NCBI GenBank assembly: GCA_037039685.1
Contig: JAWNGF010000004.1
Span: 2,232,001 to 2,296,000 of the forward strand
Origin: Ceratobasidium sp. AG-K
Lineage: Eukaryota > Basidiomycota > Agaricomycetes > Cantharellales > Ceratobasidiaceae
Direction: 5' to 3'
Length of the DNA stretch: 64,000 nucleotides
The notes under the pieces were generated by a model. That model did no database searches. It was not told the origin of the DNA and worked only from the letters and a program-made list of their open reading frames with translations. Below are positions 50,463 through 62,600 of this stretch, in pieces. Made by a program: the position numbers and the translations under genes. How positions within the stretch are numbered: the first letter of the stretch is position 1; each line of letters begins with the position of its first letter.

Positions 50463-51672
50463 TCAGTTGCGTGACCGCTTGCTAATGTGTGGCGAACCGT
50501 CAGGGGTAGGAAGCTGCTTTAACACTCGCAATGGGGAATGAGAATGGCTCAAGTTGACTTCCTTCAAGGCGCTATTACGCCGGTCTGGTGAGTTGTAGCT
50601 GGATGACTTGGACACTTTCGATGGCGAGTGCTCTACTGCGACGGACAGTAAGAAACCCATGGCTTGAGGGATGCTATAGGTGGGCTAACCTTTGTCATTG
50701 CTCCCAGTAGCAGCATAGGGTCGTTTTCTCGACTGGACTTTGCGATTACTTTCAACATTAGCCAAGGGGCTGCGAAGGCTTGAAGCACGGGTTCGATTGG
50801 ACGGGTTCGAAGCCGAGGCGAGCTCAGAGGTTATGGCTGCTGGAACAGAGAGCGGAACGTGGAGGCGCTTGGTAAAACTGGTGTCACGGTCGTAGTTGAT
50901 CGTGAACATGGCGTTGATCTCGCATTGGCGATTGAAATCACGCTCAAGCTTCTTGATCTTGGAGTCACGATTGTCCAGCTCCTTCCTCAGTGTCTAATAT
51001 TCAGTATTGCATTGAATTAGCCCTCCCATTTCAATTGAAACCCCTTCCTAGGCTTACTTGGGTTTCCTTGCTCCACTCGAGCAACATTTCCTGCTTACTC
51101 GTCTCAAAATTCCGTGCCAGAGCTGCCTTGGCTTCGTCCAGCTTGCTATGGAAAGCTTCTTTGACCTCATTGAGCCTACGATTAAATGCATCCCGGTCGC
51201 CAAGTCCCAACACCCTAAGCTCCTGATTTTGGCGGTTAAGCTTTTCATTGGTTATGCAAAGTCGCTCGCATTCGGCCATCGTACGGGCGCATTTATCCTG
51301 GGCTTCTGCGTGGTTCTTGACAGCTACGTTGAACCGCTTGCGAATTGCAGCAACCTCGTCTCGCTCGTTGTTCAGCTTCGTTGCGAGGTCAATTTGTTCG
51401 CGCTTAGCCTCTTTAAATCTTTGTGTCAAATCCGCAAAGCGAGCAGATTCTGCGTTGAGCTCAATATTCGGCCTTGCCTGCAAGACTCGCCCGTCACGCA
51501 GCTCGGCCCGCAAGGCAGCAATTTGATTGAGGAGGTCGGCCTTGCTGAACTCGGGGCTAGATGTGACTTCGGGCATAGGGTTATAGTGGACGTCAGCAAT
51601 ACCATTAGCATGGGCCGGCCCTATGTAATCGCTATGTTGCGTATTGGACGCTGTACTATACCCTTTAAACAT
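50463..51672 (-). CDS. coiled-coil protein, 363 aa, unknown function
   Basis: Exons 51672-51058, 50993-50690 and 50635-50463, in frame. After a short polar N-terminus, residues ~45-240 form an almost continuous heptad-rich helix (LLNQIAALRAELRDG, AKREQIDLATKLNNERDEV, LRKELDNRDSKIKKLERDF). The C-terminal third is Ser/Pro/basic with possible nuclear signals (KRPYAATG, ISKRSRN). No catalytic motif is seen. The third intron was chosen as 54 nt; a nearer acceptor would leave only 27 nt. It could be a nuclear or spindle-associated structural protein, but this is not shown. Divergent from the oxysterol-binding gene. Confidence 0.8.
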
Positions 51673-52392
51673 GTTCCGTTTCCTAATTATGATTGCTGCC
51701 GGGCTCGTAATAAGAGTTTGAAAAGCAGAAAGGAATTGCAAAACGTGAGAAATACGAGGAAAAGATGGGAGAGAGCGAGAAGAAGATGGGACTTGGGTCT
51801 GATTTTATACCCCTACTTAGCCCCTGTTGAGCTTGAGTGCGTCGGGGGAGCTCCAAACACAGTTCCAAAAAGGAACAATTTAAGCGCCGGTGGGATCTGC
51901 CAGATGTATGGGCTAGGAGTCCAGACCTCTCGGATTTGGTTCGGGCAGAGCGCATGAACAATTGATCTTACACTGATAGCTTTGCAGATCACGTACGAAT
52001 TCGTCAATAAATTGAATGATTTACCCCGACGTTGCGGATGTATGCTCGGTCCATGGCGCTCATGTGGTTCGTGTCCGGGGCGATTATCGGAGTTTAAGTT
52101 CTTGGCATGCCAAAGGTGAAGAGCCGCACGCTGGGAGGAGCAAATGACAAAGGGGCAATCGTAGTTGGGCGCGTTGGGGGTTGAACAGCATGAACGCGAC
52201 AATTGCTTGGGCTTATTTGTTCGATGAGGTCCTGATGATATAATGATTCATATCCATCTGAAGCCGCGCGCTCCGCCGTCATAGTGAACCAGCACTTAGC
52301 CCGAGGATTGTCTTACATTTTCTGCCACCACCACTCCGCTTATTTTCACTAGTTTTCGGTCCACAACACTCACACTTTTATTAGACGTACTC
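51673..52392. promoter_or_regulatory. divergent promoter region, coiled-coil / OSBP
   Basis: These 720 bases separate two divergent starts. No gene is supported within them; minus-strand frames here cross the presumed 5' UTR. Confidence 0.4.
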
Positions 52393-54666
52393 ATGATGGG
52401 CCTTCTGAGCGGGTTACAGGGCGGTGCCAGCAATGTCCGCAAACGAGTTTCCGGTGGTGGCGACCAAGATCGAGCACCAGAAGGAAGCAACCCCGATGAC
52501 ACTTCCATTCTGTGCACTAATTCACTTGGACCCACTTTTCAGTTAAGTCTGACATGCTTTTTCGTAGAGATGAGAACGAGGGCTCGATTATTATGTCTCT
52601 TATTTCACAACTGCGGTGAGTACCATCGGTCCTTGACTTAGAGGTTTTGATCAAGTGTGCTAAACATCTCCGCTGTTAGGATTGGAATGGATCTACAGCG
52701 TGTCGCCTTTCCGACCTTTGTCCTCGAGCCTCGTAGCATGCTTGAGCGTATAACGGATTTTATGAGCCATCCTGACCTCATCTTTGGGTAAGCCATCTTC
52801 TCACTTGCTAGTCTCCCTCGGGCTTATAACAACCTCAGTGCTGAGAATGACCGTTCGCCCGAGGAGCGGTTCATTCGAGTACTTAGGTACTACCTCTCGG
52901 GATGGCATATCAAACCAAAGGGGGTGAAGAAACCGTAAGTTCGTCCTAGCCTTGGCTCCACTCTTCGTCGCTGGTTCACATTGCGCCCTATGTGACGTAT
53001 CCATTTTAATATTGCAATTCCTGGGCGCCTCATTTGTTCATACGTTTGCTTGTACAGCTACAACCCCGTACTTGGTGAATTCTTCCGTTGTCGGTACGAC
53101 TACCCCGATGGAACACAGGCGTTCTATATCGCCGAACAGGTTTCTCACCATCCTCCCATTTCGGCGTATTTCTACATCTCCCCAGTGAATAAGGTCCGCC
53201 GCTACTATTTCGCCGGGTCCGTGGCTTGTCCTAACTCGGGCACGGCTGTGCGCTATCTAGGTTCGGATCGTCGGTGAACTACGGCCAAAATCCAAATTCC
53301 TCGGAAACAGTGTAATGACCGTGATGGAAGGTGAGAACAGGGTGCTGTTGATGGGAAAGCCCGAGGATGGGGAATATGTGATCTCGATGCCCAACATGTA
53401 CGCGAGGTGAGCATTATTCCAGTTTAATCGCCTCGAAATCTGGAATGGATAAAGGTTGGGTCAACGGAGGAAATGCGGCGGTTCAAAACCTCTTCATCTT
53501 TATTAACATATGCAATCAAGGGGTATTTTGTTTGGTCGGATGGTACTTGAACTAGGCGATGTGTGTGCAGTCAAATGCGAGGGAACGAAGATGGTCTGCG
53601 ACGTTGACTTCAAGACAAAGGTTCGTCGATTTTCTAAGTATTTTTCTCCCTTTGATTTAGCACGGAGTCGAGGGTGTTTGATCGAGGGTGGTAGAACGCG
53701 GGACAGAGAATCTACAATTTATGACCTCCTAGCTGAGCTCAGGTTGGAGTTATGATCTACGTCGTCGGGACGCCATCACCTTCTTCCACTAAATTTAGCC
53801 TCATATTACGGCTTAGGCTTCTTTACGTGCATGTGTTTGCGTGATTTCTCGTACCTTTCGTTTAATCGGTGATCATTCTTCTGTGATCGATGACTAACCA
53901 TAACTTGTGCTCGCAGGGGTTCTTCTCCGGACAGTATAACGCGGTAACAGGCCGAGTGAAACAGAACAACTCAGATATTGCGGAAATATCGGGGCTGTGG
54001 AGTTCATCTATGGAGTACAAATCGCTCAAGGTATGTAACTTGTGTTTAACGTTGGATTAGTATCTGATCGAATCGCCTTGTGCGCACCATTCGTATCTCT
54101 TGATTAGACTGGAGATAAGAGAGTGTTATTTGACGTTGCTAAGGAAAATGCCGTGGAAAAGTTCGTTTTCCCAGAGGAGGAACAGGAACCTAACGAATCT
54201 CAGAGGTAGATGAATACCGCACAGTACAGAACGCAATACTTACCCGATGGCTGCCGTAGGTTATGGACTAAACTAACCGACGCAATTCATCACAAAGATA
54301 TGGACGCAGCGACAGACGCTAAAGCCGAGGTCGAGAACGCTCAGCGCGAGGCGGCTCGGAAACGTGAAGAGTCTGGAACCAAGCACGTTCCTCGGTTCTT
54401 CGAACAGAATAAGAACGGACAATGGGTGCCGAAGATTCTGTAAGTCGCCCACAGCCCGTCTAAAGAATGTACAACTGATGATGGGCGCTTCGGGTCCTAG
54501 TGGCGGTAGTGGCATACCAGCCGACCCCCAAGAAGCTACCAGGTTCGTGCAAGAATGGATCTGGCCCGCGCGGACATCTGCACCAACAACCCCGAGCCGA
54601 ACCAAAGCCGCACCAGCATCCACCGACCAAACAAGTCCTGGCGTAATTAGCTCAAATTCAAGCTGA
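52393..54666 (+). CDS. oxysterol-binding protein, Osh type (ORD only)
   Basis: Transfers sterol or phosphatidylserine against PI4P between membranes. Exons: 52393-52511, 52568-52615, 52680-52787, 52839-52934, 53058-53193, 53261-53406, 53521-53620, 53917-54030, 54108-54205, 54260-54439, 54501-54666; 436 aa. The protein is a bare OSBP-related domain: [16 protein letters not shown] lid, [12 protein letters not shown], the signature [25 protein letters not shown], and the C-terminal WTKLTDAI...[14 protein letters not shown] helix. It has no PH domain, ankyrin repeats or FFAT motif, as in Osh4-Osh7. The intron 53621-53916 (296 nt) is about five times the usual size. The C-terminal tail is Ser/Thr/Pro-rich. 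Confidence 0.95.
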
Positions 54667-54990
54667 AGTTCCCTTATGGTGTACATGCCTCTGGATAACC
54701 TGGCTGAGATAAAGGCCAAGGTTTACGTCTTTCTATGCTCTTTCATCATGTCCATAAACCGTTTGAATACATTAATCCGCATCCATGCAACGTATTGTAG
54801 CCAAACAGCCCATTTGACCCTTGTTCCTGTTGCATACACTTGCGAACTTAAACATTGCTTTACTCATCGACTCCATCCTCACTCTTGATATTCCTAGCTA
54901 CACCAACTTCCAGTTTCAGTCGCTTATTCGGGTGGGAGCTAGGAACTCGCATCAGACGCTAGACAGATTTGCGAAGACAAACGGGGGAAG
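54667..54990. other. 3' flank of the OSBP gene
   Basis: Expected OSBP 3' UTR; nothing else seen. Confidence 0.4.
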
Positions 54991-55311
54991 TTAGACATTA
55001 CGGTCAGCACCGCTTATATACGAACGTACTGTCTCTTTATATGCGAACGTTTGTCGTCCATTTTCGCCATAGAAAATTGACAACTTGTTGTCTATGCACC
55101 GTGACCTAGGGTCTACAGCTGTACCACTCCGACATTCCGAGTCATACAGAGCGTCGACATCAATGATTTCTGATCGGGGGGACATGCGACCCCGCTTCTC
55201 TGACTTGCGACTGCTGAGTGCTGGTGCAGGTTTTACTGTGCCGAGTACATGGTTAAGTTTCGAGTCCGGAGATTGAACTTGAATTTTGATGCCTAATGTG
55301 CTCTGAACCAA
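54991..55311 (-). pseudogene. relic duplicate of the SIM-rich gene segment
   Basis: A minus-strand open frame without an ATG contains SEIIDVDALYDSE, closely like QEIIEVDALGDSES in the neighbouring intact gene (56187-55968), with similar flanks (IQVQSPDS against IVLQLDTT before it). It lies just downstream of that gene's stop and has no start, splice continuity or promoter of its own. A partial tandem duplication is the simplest reading. Confidence 0.4.
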
Positions 55312-55443
55312 GGTTCGATCAATTTACCCGCACAGCAGCATATGCCTGGATATCATTGTGTTCCCTCTCCCATCACTTGCGTACATACAGTTTTGGCCCA
55401 ATTCATAATGTCATATCGCGCACCCACTCAATTCATCTACCGC

Positions 55444-57467
55444 CTAATCTAGTTGTTCTGCCTTGGGTTTGACACCAAGTCCTGACCTGCTCTTGAGTTT
55501 GAAACGTTTATCAGGCCCACCGTCATGAGATGGAGCTTGACCCTAGTAAATAATGCGTGAGCTTAGATAAAAATCCCAGGCACCCCGCACACTCACAGAT
55601 TTGTTCAAAGTATATATACTTGTCCACGGGACATAGTGGTCAACTACAACAATATCATGGTCGGAATCATATGAGGCGTCGGTGTTGGGCTTGATATCTG
55701 CTTCTGCGTTCCCTTCAAGTGGCACGCTCGGTCTGCTGCCTTCGAGTGCTACCTCCGTGCTCGTTTCTTCAAGTTTCAACAACTCATCCTCCTCTATTTC
55801 GGCTCGCTTATTTGGTCCGGAACCACGCCTTGGCCGACGACGCTAGGTAACATTAAGCATACACGGACTACGCGACGCAAACATCGGTAAGTACCGTTAT
55901 CTTTCCCACAAAAATGCGTGTGCGCGTGTTGCTTGAGATTGGTGTACAAATGGACTACGAGGCGGACCTACTCGACAGTAAAGCGCCAGATTCAGAGTCG
56001 CCGAGTGCATCTACTTCGATTATCTCCTGCGAAGGAGCACGCTTCAAGAGTCTGAACCTTGTAGTGTCCAATTGAAGAACTATGGCGCTATCATCTGGAG
56101 TAGCTAATTCACCCTCACTATCGGAGGCGAGGTCTATTTGAGGACCAAGCCTGTTGGGAGGGGCAGCGCCGTTGACTCCGAACTCATCTAGCGATCAAAC
56201 AGTGTCAACTACTCTACGCTGTTGAACTTATGGTGTGCTAACCTGGAGGGGTGCGCCGAAAGCCGCCGGGGAGAGCCTCGTTACTTTCAAGTACGTTAAC
56301 GTTGCGTTCGGACTCGTACTGGAGTTCCTCGATGTTTGGTTTAACTTCCGAGTCTGAGTCCCCTTGATTGACACTACTTATGACGACTCCCCTTTGCTTG
56401 TTAGCCCTGGTCTTGCTTTTTATCCGAAGAGCACCCAGAACTCTTGGGCAGCGCAGGGGAAGCTTCTCGGCCTTCAACCTAGGTATCCGGTCTGGTTGAC
56501 TGCGATGCACTTGATAATGTCGGGCACACTCACATGTAGGCGCATGAAAAAAGTCGGACCAGGACCCTGGCCTTGAGGATGTAGCGTTGAACTCGAAGAA
56601 CTCGAATGAACCAGATTCATCACTATTTTCGCAGGCAATGTTACTCCCCAATCCAGCCATATTTGTGCTTAGGTTAAGGTAATCGCTGGGTATGTCAACC
56701 TTGCGTACTGAGCCCGTGCTCATCAATGGTGCCGCTATATGGACTGGATCTGGTATGCGCCGGGCAGCCCCCCATCCGAGCGCAAGTTGAATCATATTCA
56801 AGTAATTGTGTTCTAGGTCGCCGGGCTCAGTTACCTTGAGGTCGTCCTCTAGTGGATAATGGAGTTGTATTTCGTTTCAGTTTGTGTCTTGATCATAAAT
56901 TCCAAATAGAGGTATGCTCGCAGTAAAACTGACCTTTTAGTGTTAGTTTGCCGAACTGGAAGGGCCGTTCCTTAAGCCCTTCATCCCCACTCTCGGGATC
57001 CTCATCTTGGTCTGGGTCGACCTCCTCTCCTGTCTAGTTCAATAATATCCGCGAATAAGATCTTGTTTCGCAAGCATCCCTACGGCTGAGGTTGGCTTCC
57101 CATCGAGTATTATCCTACACCTGAGGTCCTCTAAGTTATTAAGGAAGATTTTTTCTATTCCCTCGCAGGCCGCTTATCCCCGGATTCCTTATTTGGTAGT
57201 TGGATCCCCCCAGTTGATATAAACCCTGGAGCCTTCGACCGAAGGGACCCAGCAGCCGTATCATGATATTGTTAGCGCTAGTTTAGTAAAGAGATGGCGA
57301 CGATGCACAACTCGTGCTCACTCTTCTCCAGGTTCGAGTTGTTCTTCACCGGCTAAATTCGTCACCGAGACGTCTGATAATCTGGGCTTGGATTCCGGCA
57401 ATGGATCCTTGTCCGAATCACTAAGCCAAGTGACCAGAGTAAAGCCGTTGTGGTCTACAAAACGCAT
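55444..57467 (-). CDS. protein with multiple SUMO-interacting-like motifs
   Basis: Coding blocks read: 57467-57322, about 57033-56934, 56848-56243, 56187-55968, 55931-55895, 55842-55597, 55542-55444. The join of the first two blocks is unresolved; the rest connect in frame to a TAG at 55446-55444. Total is about 480 aa, acidic and Ser-rich. Five short hydrophobic cores sit next to acidic/Ser stretches, as in SUMO-interacting motifs: FTLVTWLSDSD, VVISSVNQGDSDSE, PQIDLASDSEGE, EIIEVDALGDSE, and DSDHDIVVVD. Psi-K-x-E sites (LKAE, LKLE) and a basic nuclear signal (RRRPRRGSGPNKR) are present. One Cys/His-rich patch (TCECARHYQVH) does not form a RING that I can recognise. A nuclear SUMO-binding role is inference. 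One intron would be only 36 nt. Confidence 0.55.
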
Positions 57468-57758
57468 TACTGAACCGGAGATAGCAAGCCATGGAAGCTG
57501 GACTTGGGGGAGGGGTTAAAAGCGAACGTCCCGGGGCTGAGGACTGGAGCCTCGCGCATACGCGTGAACTTGAGAACATACTGGATGTTATTCCTTAGTC
57601 TGAATTAAGCGGCGAGAATGTAGTCTTAGTGGGCTGTATCCCTCTGGATTTGATCAATGTCACAATGACTCTGAAAATCAAGACACAATCACGTTGTCAA
57701 TCCTACGGACGCATACATGCACTAGCGCCACAAAGCCAGGCCGCCAAATTCTCACTCG

Positions 57759-59251
57759 TTATTCTTCGTCTGACTCGTCGTCAGCTTCAGCCAGCCACTG
57801 AAACATATAATATTAGCCCCGTGTCCGATAAATTGCACCGGAGTTGCACATACCTTGATAAAAGGGTCCGCAGCCTTGCGCACGCGCTTGCTCACGTCGC
57901 GATCGACGTACTTCTTGCTAACATGGGTTCCCCATTGGACGATAACCTCCTCGTCGAGGACTTCAGCTTGGTAGAACGCCATCAGAACCTTGGGAACCGC
58001 GGGAACTAGGTTAGGGTGCTCGACTCCGACAAAACGCTCGATGCCACCGAGGAGAGACTTTTGATGCTTCTCGGCGGTCACAATCTAGACGCATTTAGTC
58101 AGGTCGCGGTGGTGATGGGGTTAGATAGTGACGCGTACCTTGGCAAGGAGAGGCCGTAACGTGGGGATCTCCTTCTCGATGCCCTCCGTAAAGAGAGCAC
58201 GTCCGAGGATCTCCGCCGTCTTGTGCTTGCGCTCGATGCCCAGTTCCTCGATCTTCTTCATGATCTCGTCCGGGCCTGATTGGCGATTGCCCTCGAGCCA
58301 GACCGCAAGCTCACTATAGGGATCCGCACCCTCAGCATCTTCATCCGAGTCGCCCAAATTGAGGCCAGCCAGCTTCTGACGAGCTTTGACGGCGGCCTCG
58401 GATGTGTCGAGGGCCCAGTCATCGTCGTTGCCGCGTGCAGCCGCGGCCTGCTCAGCAGTAGGAAGCTCTGCTGCCTCAGCCTTGAGCTTCTTGGTAAATG
58501 CGTCGTCATCGTCGTCGTCGGCGCCAACTTCAGCCTCTTCGGCGCTGCCGCCCTCTTTATCCTTGTCCTTGTCGGCATTCTTGGATTTCTTCTTGGGCTT
58601 CTTGGGCGGGTTCTTGACGATGAATGTGGTAAGCTTGTGGCGCATGTCGACATCGGTGCGGGCGCCGCACGCCTTGCAATCCCGAGTGATCATCTCGGTA
58701 CGCGAGTCGACGATCAGATCCGTCTCGGGATTCTTGCATTCGGCGCAGAGGACAAACTTGTCGATAAACGAGTCGAGGAGTTCACGCAGACGGGTCGCAT
58801 CGTGGGCGCCATTGACAATGTACCGGTCGCCTTTCTCGTCAAACGAGGTTTGGGCGCCAAGTTCGCATCCAAAGAATTTGGTTGGGTCTGGATCATGGCA
58901 TGTCAGAACCATGTCCGAGGCACGTGGGGGCCGCGTGGAAGATGCTGGAATAGCTAAAAACTTACAGGTGGGAGGACGGCTGAGAGCGCGCGAGACGTCG
59001 GACATGTTGGGGATAACTGTCTTGATACCATTGCCCTTGCCTTCAATCTTGGTCAAGAGGGATGGCATCCTGGCAATAATTTGATTAGTCATACCCGTCC
59101 GAGCCTCATTTGGATCGGTGGCGGAAATGGGACGCTTACTTGTAACGGTAGAACTTGTCCTATCGAAACGGATGTCTTAGTAAAGCGGGTGTAGGGTATA
59201 AAATTTTAGACTTACATCGACGTCGCGGCGGATGTTGACAGTGTGAGCCAT
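57759..59251 (-). CDS. TIF5: translation initiation factor eIF5
   Basis: GTPase-activating protein for eIF2 in start-codon recognition. Exons: 59251-59216, 59159-59140, 59069-58966, 58887-58139, 58084-57854, 57797-57759; 392 aa. The N-terminal domain ([19 protein letters not shown]) carries the invariant Arg near residue 15 region, then [28 protein letters not shown], and the zinc ribbon [11 protein letters not shown]...CKACG. A Lys/Asp-rich linker leads to the C-terminal HEAT (W2) domain, ending in the aromatic-acidic box [12 protein letters not shown] that binds eIF2-beta and eIF3. Divergent from the TBC gene with 397 bases between starts. Confidence 0.97.
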
Positions 59252-59648
59252 ATTGGGCAGGTATAAAGTTTTAGCGCTGAAGACAAGTACGTGGCCTGGT
59301 TAGCCCATGTAGAGTGCAACAAAGATGGGACCGACTTGGAAGAGGTTTCTACTATGGATAAATCGCGAAGTCTGCTGGTTGGGTGCTTCTCTGGGTCTCA
59401 AAAGCATAAAGTCGGTAAATCCTCAAATCCGCAATGCAGAAGGTAGCAGGAGTAGGCGGGTGAGGTGGGAGAGAGGACACGTAACAGATATTTATCGGTA
59501 TCGATGCTCGGTGCTCGGATCGTCGTTGACGCTGGTTGATCGCGGCGAGCACTTTTATCTCATATAAGCATCACGTAACAGACAAGCGCCTGTATTGGTC
59601 AGCGAGCCAGCACAGGTCGCTCGCACCTTCAACGACGACGTTGGCAAG
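59252..59648. promoter_or_regulatory. bidirectional promoter region, eIF5 / TBC gene
   Basis: These 397 bases separate two divergent starts. No clear TATA box, as expected for housekeeping genes. Confidence 0.45.
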
Positions 59649-62600
59649 ATGACGGCCGAGATGGAGCCAATGAACTACCATTCGAGGTAATAAATCTAGC
59701 AGAAAAGCTTATATTTAACTAATACATCGAATAGGATGCACGCCTTTGAAGAAATCCTCGACTCTTCATCTGCTCTGCGCGTCGTTGATATCCCTCAACT
59801 TCGTGCTCTCTCGCTTCAAGGTTAGATCGACGTAAACAGTGTTGATCCCATCTTATATCTGTTATAGGGATACCCGAACACCCCGTATGGATGAGATCGA
59901 GGATATGGCGGTATGTGGGGCTAATCTTGCTGGAATGAAGCTCATCTCGCATTGTAGTCTTCTCCTCGGGGCCCTTCCTCCGGAAAAAGACAAGTGGGAG
60001 GACATGGCACGCAAGTCTCGTGCCCGCTACTATGTGAGCCCAACAACCCCCGAATTTGACCGTTGACTTAGATGGGCTTCCTCAGGATGTTGCCGCACAG
60101 CTTCTCCAGCCCATTCAAACCGCGCCTCCAGTTGGTTACACTACTTTTACGGTTAGCGTGGGAACATCACTCACACCCTGTTCTATTTACAGCCTGAGTA
60201 TCCCTTGAATGCGCGTGACAAACTGCTCGATACTATCGCCAAAGACGTTGATCGCACACAGCCCCGCATCCCATTCTTCAGGCGCCCCATCGACCCACTC
60301 CAATCCTGGCCTAAACCTCCTACCAACGCTTCCCCCAAGTCGACCGACGCCCCTTCAGATGAAAAACCAGCTGTCGACGTTGCCAATGCCCTATTTGATC
60401 GGCTGACTGTCGTCCAGCGTGTCGTCCGGTTCGGCAGCAGCGCCCCGCCTCCCGTTCCACGCACACCTGAAATCAGGGTGATGGTGGCCGCACCCAATGA
60501 CGATCAAGAGCGCGATGAAACACCCGCTGACCAACATGCCGAAAACTCTGGCGATGGAAATGGCAACAATTCCAATTCGGCGGCTAGCAAAGAATCCACC
60601 GACTCGGAGGACGATGACCAACCTCTTGCGTTCAAGGCTGGTGGACGCTCCTCGTTGGGGCTTTCGATCAATCCGCCCACGCCGCATTTATCTCCTCAAC
60701 TCGGCCCCATTCGCTCTCACACCCATGCTCCGACACTACAACTGAACGGACAATCCGACTATGACGATGATCCACCCGAGACCAAGACCCACGCACACAT
60801 CCTGCTTCGCATCCTCTACGTGTACTCGCTGTTGCATCCACACCACCCGTATACCCAGGGCCTGAACGAACTCCTCGCGCCATTGTACTATACCGTCTTC
60901 GAAGGCAGGTCAGCTGGGCTGCGGTCCTACACTTTAGGTGTCCGTCATGAAGAACTCGTTGGAGAGGCCGCAGCTCGGGCCGCTGGCGAATTGGTCGCCA
61001 AAACTGAGAGCTTAACGCTGCCCAACCAGTCGTCAAAGCCAACCGAGTCGGAGGATGAAGAGGACGACCCGACTCAGCATATCGAGGCTGACACTTTCTG
61101 GCTTTTTGTTGAGCTCATGGGCGAACTAGGTAGCGTAGTCGGGGACCCTGGCGATTGGTCCTTGCCACCGGTTGCTTCTGGGAGTGGCGAGGGGGTACGG
61201 GGAGTAATGGCTCGGCTGAGTGACAGGTTAAGATGGGCGGACGCGCGGTTGTGGGAGGATATGGTTAGTACGAATCGGTTATAAGCGAATACATCAATTA
61301 ACCATGTACACAGGTCAAGAAATCGTTAGATCCCAAGCTCCCGTATTTCTCATAGTGCGTTGCGACTCCATTATCTTCGTATATTATGCTCACTGTCATC
61401 TTATCAGCCGATGGATCGCGTGCCTTCTCGCGCAAGACCTCCCCCTCACCGCCCTCCTCCCAACCTGGGACACCCTCTTTGCCCAGAACCCCAGTACGCC
61501 TGAAACCAACCCCAAAATCGAATGGCTCCTTAATATATGCGTCGCCCTACTCCTCGGCGTCCGCGAACGACTCGTCCGAGCGGGCAACAAACGCGGTGGG
61601 GTCGGCCTCTGGGGCGAAGAAGAAGAAGAGGACGACGATATGCCATTGAGCATGATTCAATCGGGTGGGAACGGGAGCACGAGTCCTATACCGAACGGGG
61701 GCGGTCCATTCGGGATGAACGAGGCCTTTGTGCAGGGTATGCTCCTGTTGCAACGTTATCCCCTCGAATCGGTCGGTCTCGAGTGGGTCATCAACAAGGC
61801 GTTTGAGCTTGACGCAAAGCGGGCTGCCGGGTTTGGGATTATCGAGGGCAACAATCCAGGCGGTGCTGGCTGGGGAGGCATTGCTGTGAATGGCGGTTGG
61901 ATGGCCACGGCGATGCGAAATCGGGTCGCGGGATGGAGAGCCGCGCCTGCTGCGCCTGTGACTCAAGGCGCCGCGTCGACCACCCCTGTTCCAGACGTCC
62001 TCGTATCCCCTCCTGCACCTGCACTCGCATCGGTTCGCGGAAAGATTAACCAGTACACCGAGACATTCAAGCAAAGTGATGCTGCGGCCTCGCTGAGCAA
62101 GGCATCTACCAACTGGAGTCTGGCCGTCATGTCTGCTTGGAACCGAAGCGGAGGGCAGCACGATGGCAACCAAGCCGGTCCTAGTACTGAGCAAGGGCCC
62201 ACTCCACCTCCAAAGGACGGACGCATCCACGGCCGCGGTCACGGTCACGGTCGTTCGGACAGCTGGGCAGGTTGGGGAGCCGCGGCGGTAGCTGCTGCCA
62301 AGATGCGCGCGGCGGCCATTGCCAAGCCCCGTGCAGCAGGTGTGCCCGAGTCGGTAGCCGAAGAAGATCCCCAAGAGGCCGAGCGGCAGGAGAGGCGGGA
62401 TAGCATTCAGTTAGACATCAAGGTACGAGGACGCTCGCCAGGTAATAGGAGCCAATCGCTCAGTCCTACTGCGTTGGCGAACGTGATGGCGACTACCCAG
62501 CCGCTTATCGCCCAACAACGAACGGCTACCTATCCTCATTCCCCTATGCCTCGGTCAGCCCTAGACGCCCCCGCAGATTATGAACCCCCTCCACGGCCTG

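Noticed and set aside
61547..62374. Minus-strand open frame of 275 codons
   Set aside because: It is antisense to the TBC tail exon and shows no family features.
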